A stretch of DNA of 5,653 bases. It comes from Cyanobacteria bacterium NC_groundwater_1444_Ag_S-0.65um_54_12. Its GTDB lineage: Bacteria > Cyanobacteriota > Sericytochromatia > S15B-MN24 > VGJW01. A program made the position numbers and the translations under genes. Under the pieces are notes generated by a model that saw only the letters and a program-made list of their open reading frames with translations, was not told the origin of the DNA and did not search any database. Location: NCBI GenBank assembly GCA_016267585.1, contig JACQUT010000074.1:1-5653 (forward strand), in the 5' to 3' direction. This document shows positions 5,381 to 5,653 of this stretch, one piece after another (position 1 is the stretch's first letter; each line of letters opens with the position of its first letter).

Positions 5381-5653
5381 CGCGGCAACGCTCTCTAGAA
5401 TTGTTGGCTTACGCCTTTATTACCCCAGCAGCGATCGTGATGGCAGCTATCACGCTATATCCGCTACTTTACGGGGTATGGATGGCTTTTACTAATTTTG
5501 GGATCCAACATATCAGGAACCAGAACCCACACTTTGTGGGTCTGCAGAATTTTCTAGATATTGTCACGCAAGCGCCTTACCTGGACATAAATTTTACGCG
5601 CATATTGGGCTTCAATCTCTTCTGGACGGTAATCAATCTAGTCTTTCATGTCA
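5377..5653 (+). CDS. Carbohydrate ABC transporter permease, N-terminal part (MalF/UgpA-like)
   Basis: The ATG at 5377 overlaps the TGA of the solute-binding gene as ATGA, a mark of translational coupling. The window contains 92 codons before it ends, perhaps a third of the gene. Residues 9-36 form a first membrane helix (LLAYAFITPAAIVMAAITLYP...), followed by GVWMAFTNF, a periplasmic stretch with HFVGLQNFLDIV (53-64) and the start of a second helix, TRILGFNLFWTVINLVFHV. TP at the head of helix 1, YPLLYGVWMAFTNF and FVGLQNF are usual in CUT1 sugar permeases of the MalF/UgpA/LacF type. It should form half of the membrane channel with a MalG-like partner that would follow downstream. The conserved EAA loop contacting the ATPase lies beyond the window. 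Confidence 0.9.
   Translation, partial: MTRQRSLELLAYAFITPAAIVMAAITLYPLLYGVWMAFTNFGIQHIRNQNPHFVGLQNFLDIVTQAPYLDINFTRILGFNLFWTVINLVFHV
5521..5544 (+). repeat. Strong inverted repeat inside the permease gene
   Basis: ACCCACA (5525-5531) and TGTGGGT (5535-5541) form a perfect seven-base-pair stem around a three-base CTT loop. Outer CAG (5521-5523) and CTG (5542-5544) add three pairs past one bulged A. It lies around codons 49-56 of the permease, within the periplasmic loop coding region. No T run follows. It may slow or stabilise the message, or be a coincidence of coding sequence. Confidence 0.35.

Noticed and set aside
5436..5454. CGTGAT-GGCAGCT-ATCACG inverted repeat in the permease gene
   Set aside because: Six base pairs with a seven-base loop inside the coding sequence of a membrane helix, without a T run or flanking signals; likely chance.

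Overview
This window comes from a bacterial chromosome of moderate GC content. Genes are tightly packed, and a tRNA-Lys gene sits between two divergent transport operons. The taxon cannot be fixed from the sequence. The probable lipoprotein signal and the P1B-type ATPase fit a Gram-negative bacterium. The tRNA gene lacks an encoded CCA end, which argues against enterobacteria-like gammaproteobacteria. Shine-Dalgarno sequences are weak or absent before every start examined.

Layout. Bases 1-149 hold a GC-rich stretch that may be the last 48 codons of an unrecognised plus-strand gene. Bases 226-3562 on the minus strand form a two-gene metal operon, transcribed first through a Zn/Cd/Pb-type P1B ATPase (1037-3562) and then, after 28 bases, through a ZIP-family transporter (226-1008). 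Bases 3563-3705 are the divergent control region, with a near-perfect inverted repeat and extended -10-like elements facing both ways. A tRNA-Lys(UUU) gene lies at 3706-3778. Bases 3779-4066 (288 bases) form a long leader with a candidate promoter, a small hairpin and a 30-codon ORF carrying a CPSCGG motif. From 4067 a sugar-type (CUT1) ABC importer operon begins. It has a solute-binding probable lipoprotein (4067-5380) and, overlapping it by ATGA, the start of a MalF/UgpA-like permease that runs off the window.

How the genes work together. The ATPase should pump Zn2+/Cd2+/Pb2+ out of the cytoplasm and its ZIP partner should move divalent metals across the same membrane, so the left operon is a metal-homeostasis unit. 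The right operon is a carbohydrate-uptake unit whose second permease and ATPase genes should lie beyond base 5653. No wholly new system is evident. The most distinctive points are the exporter-ZIP pairing, a lysine at a normally acidic metal-site position of the ZIP protein, a CxCx5C insert in the ATPase nucleotide-binding region, and the arrangement of the divergent control region.
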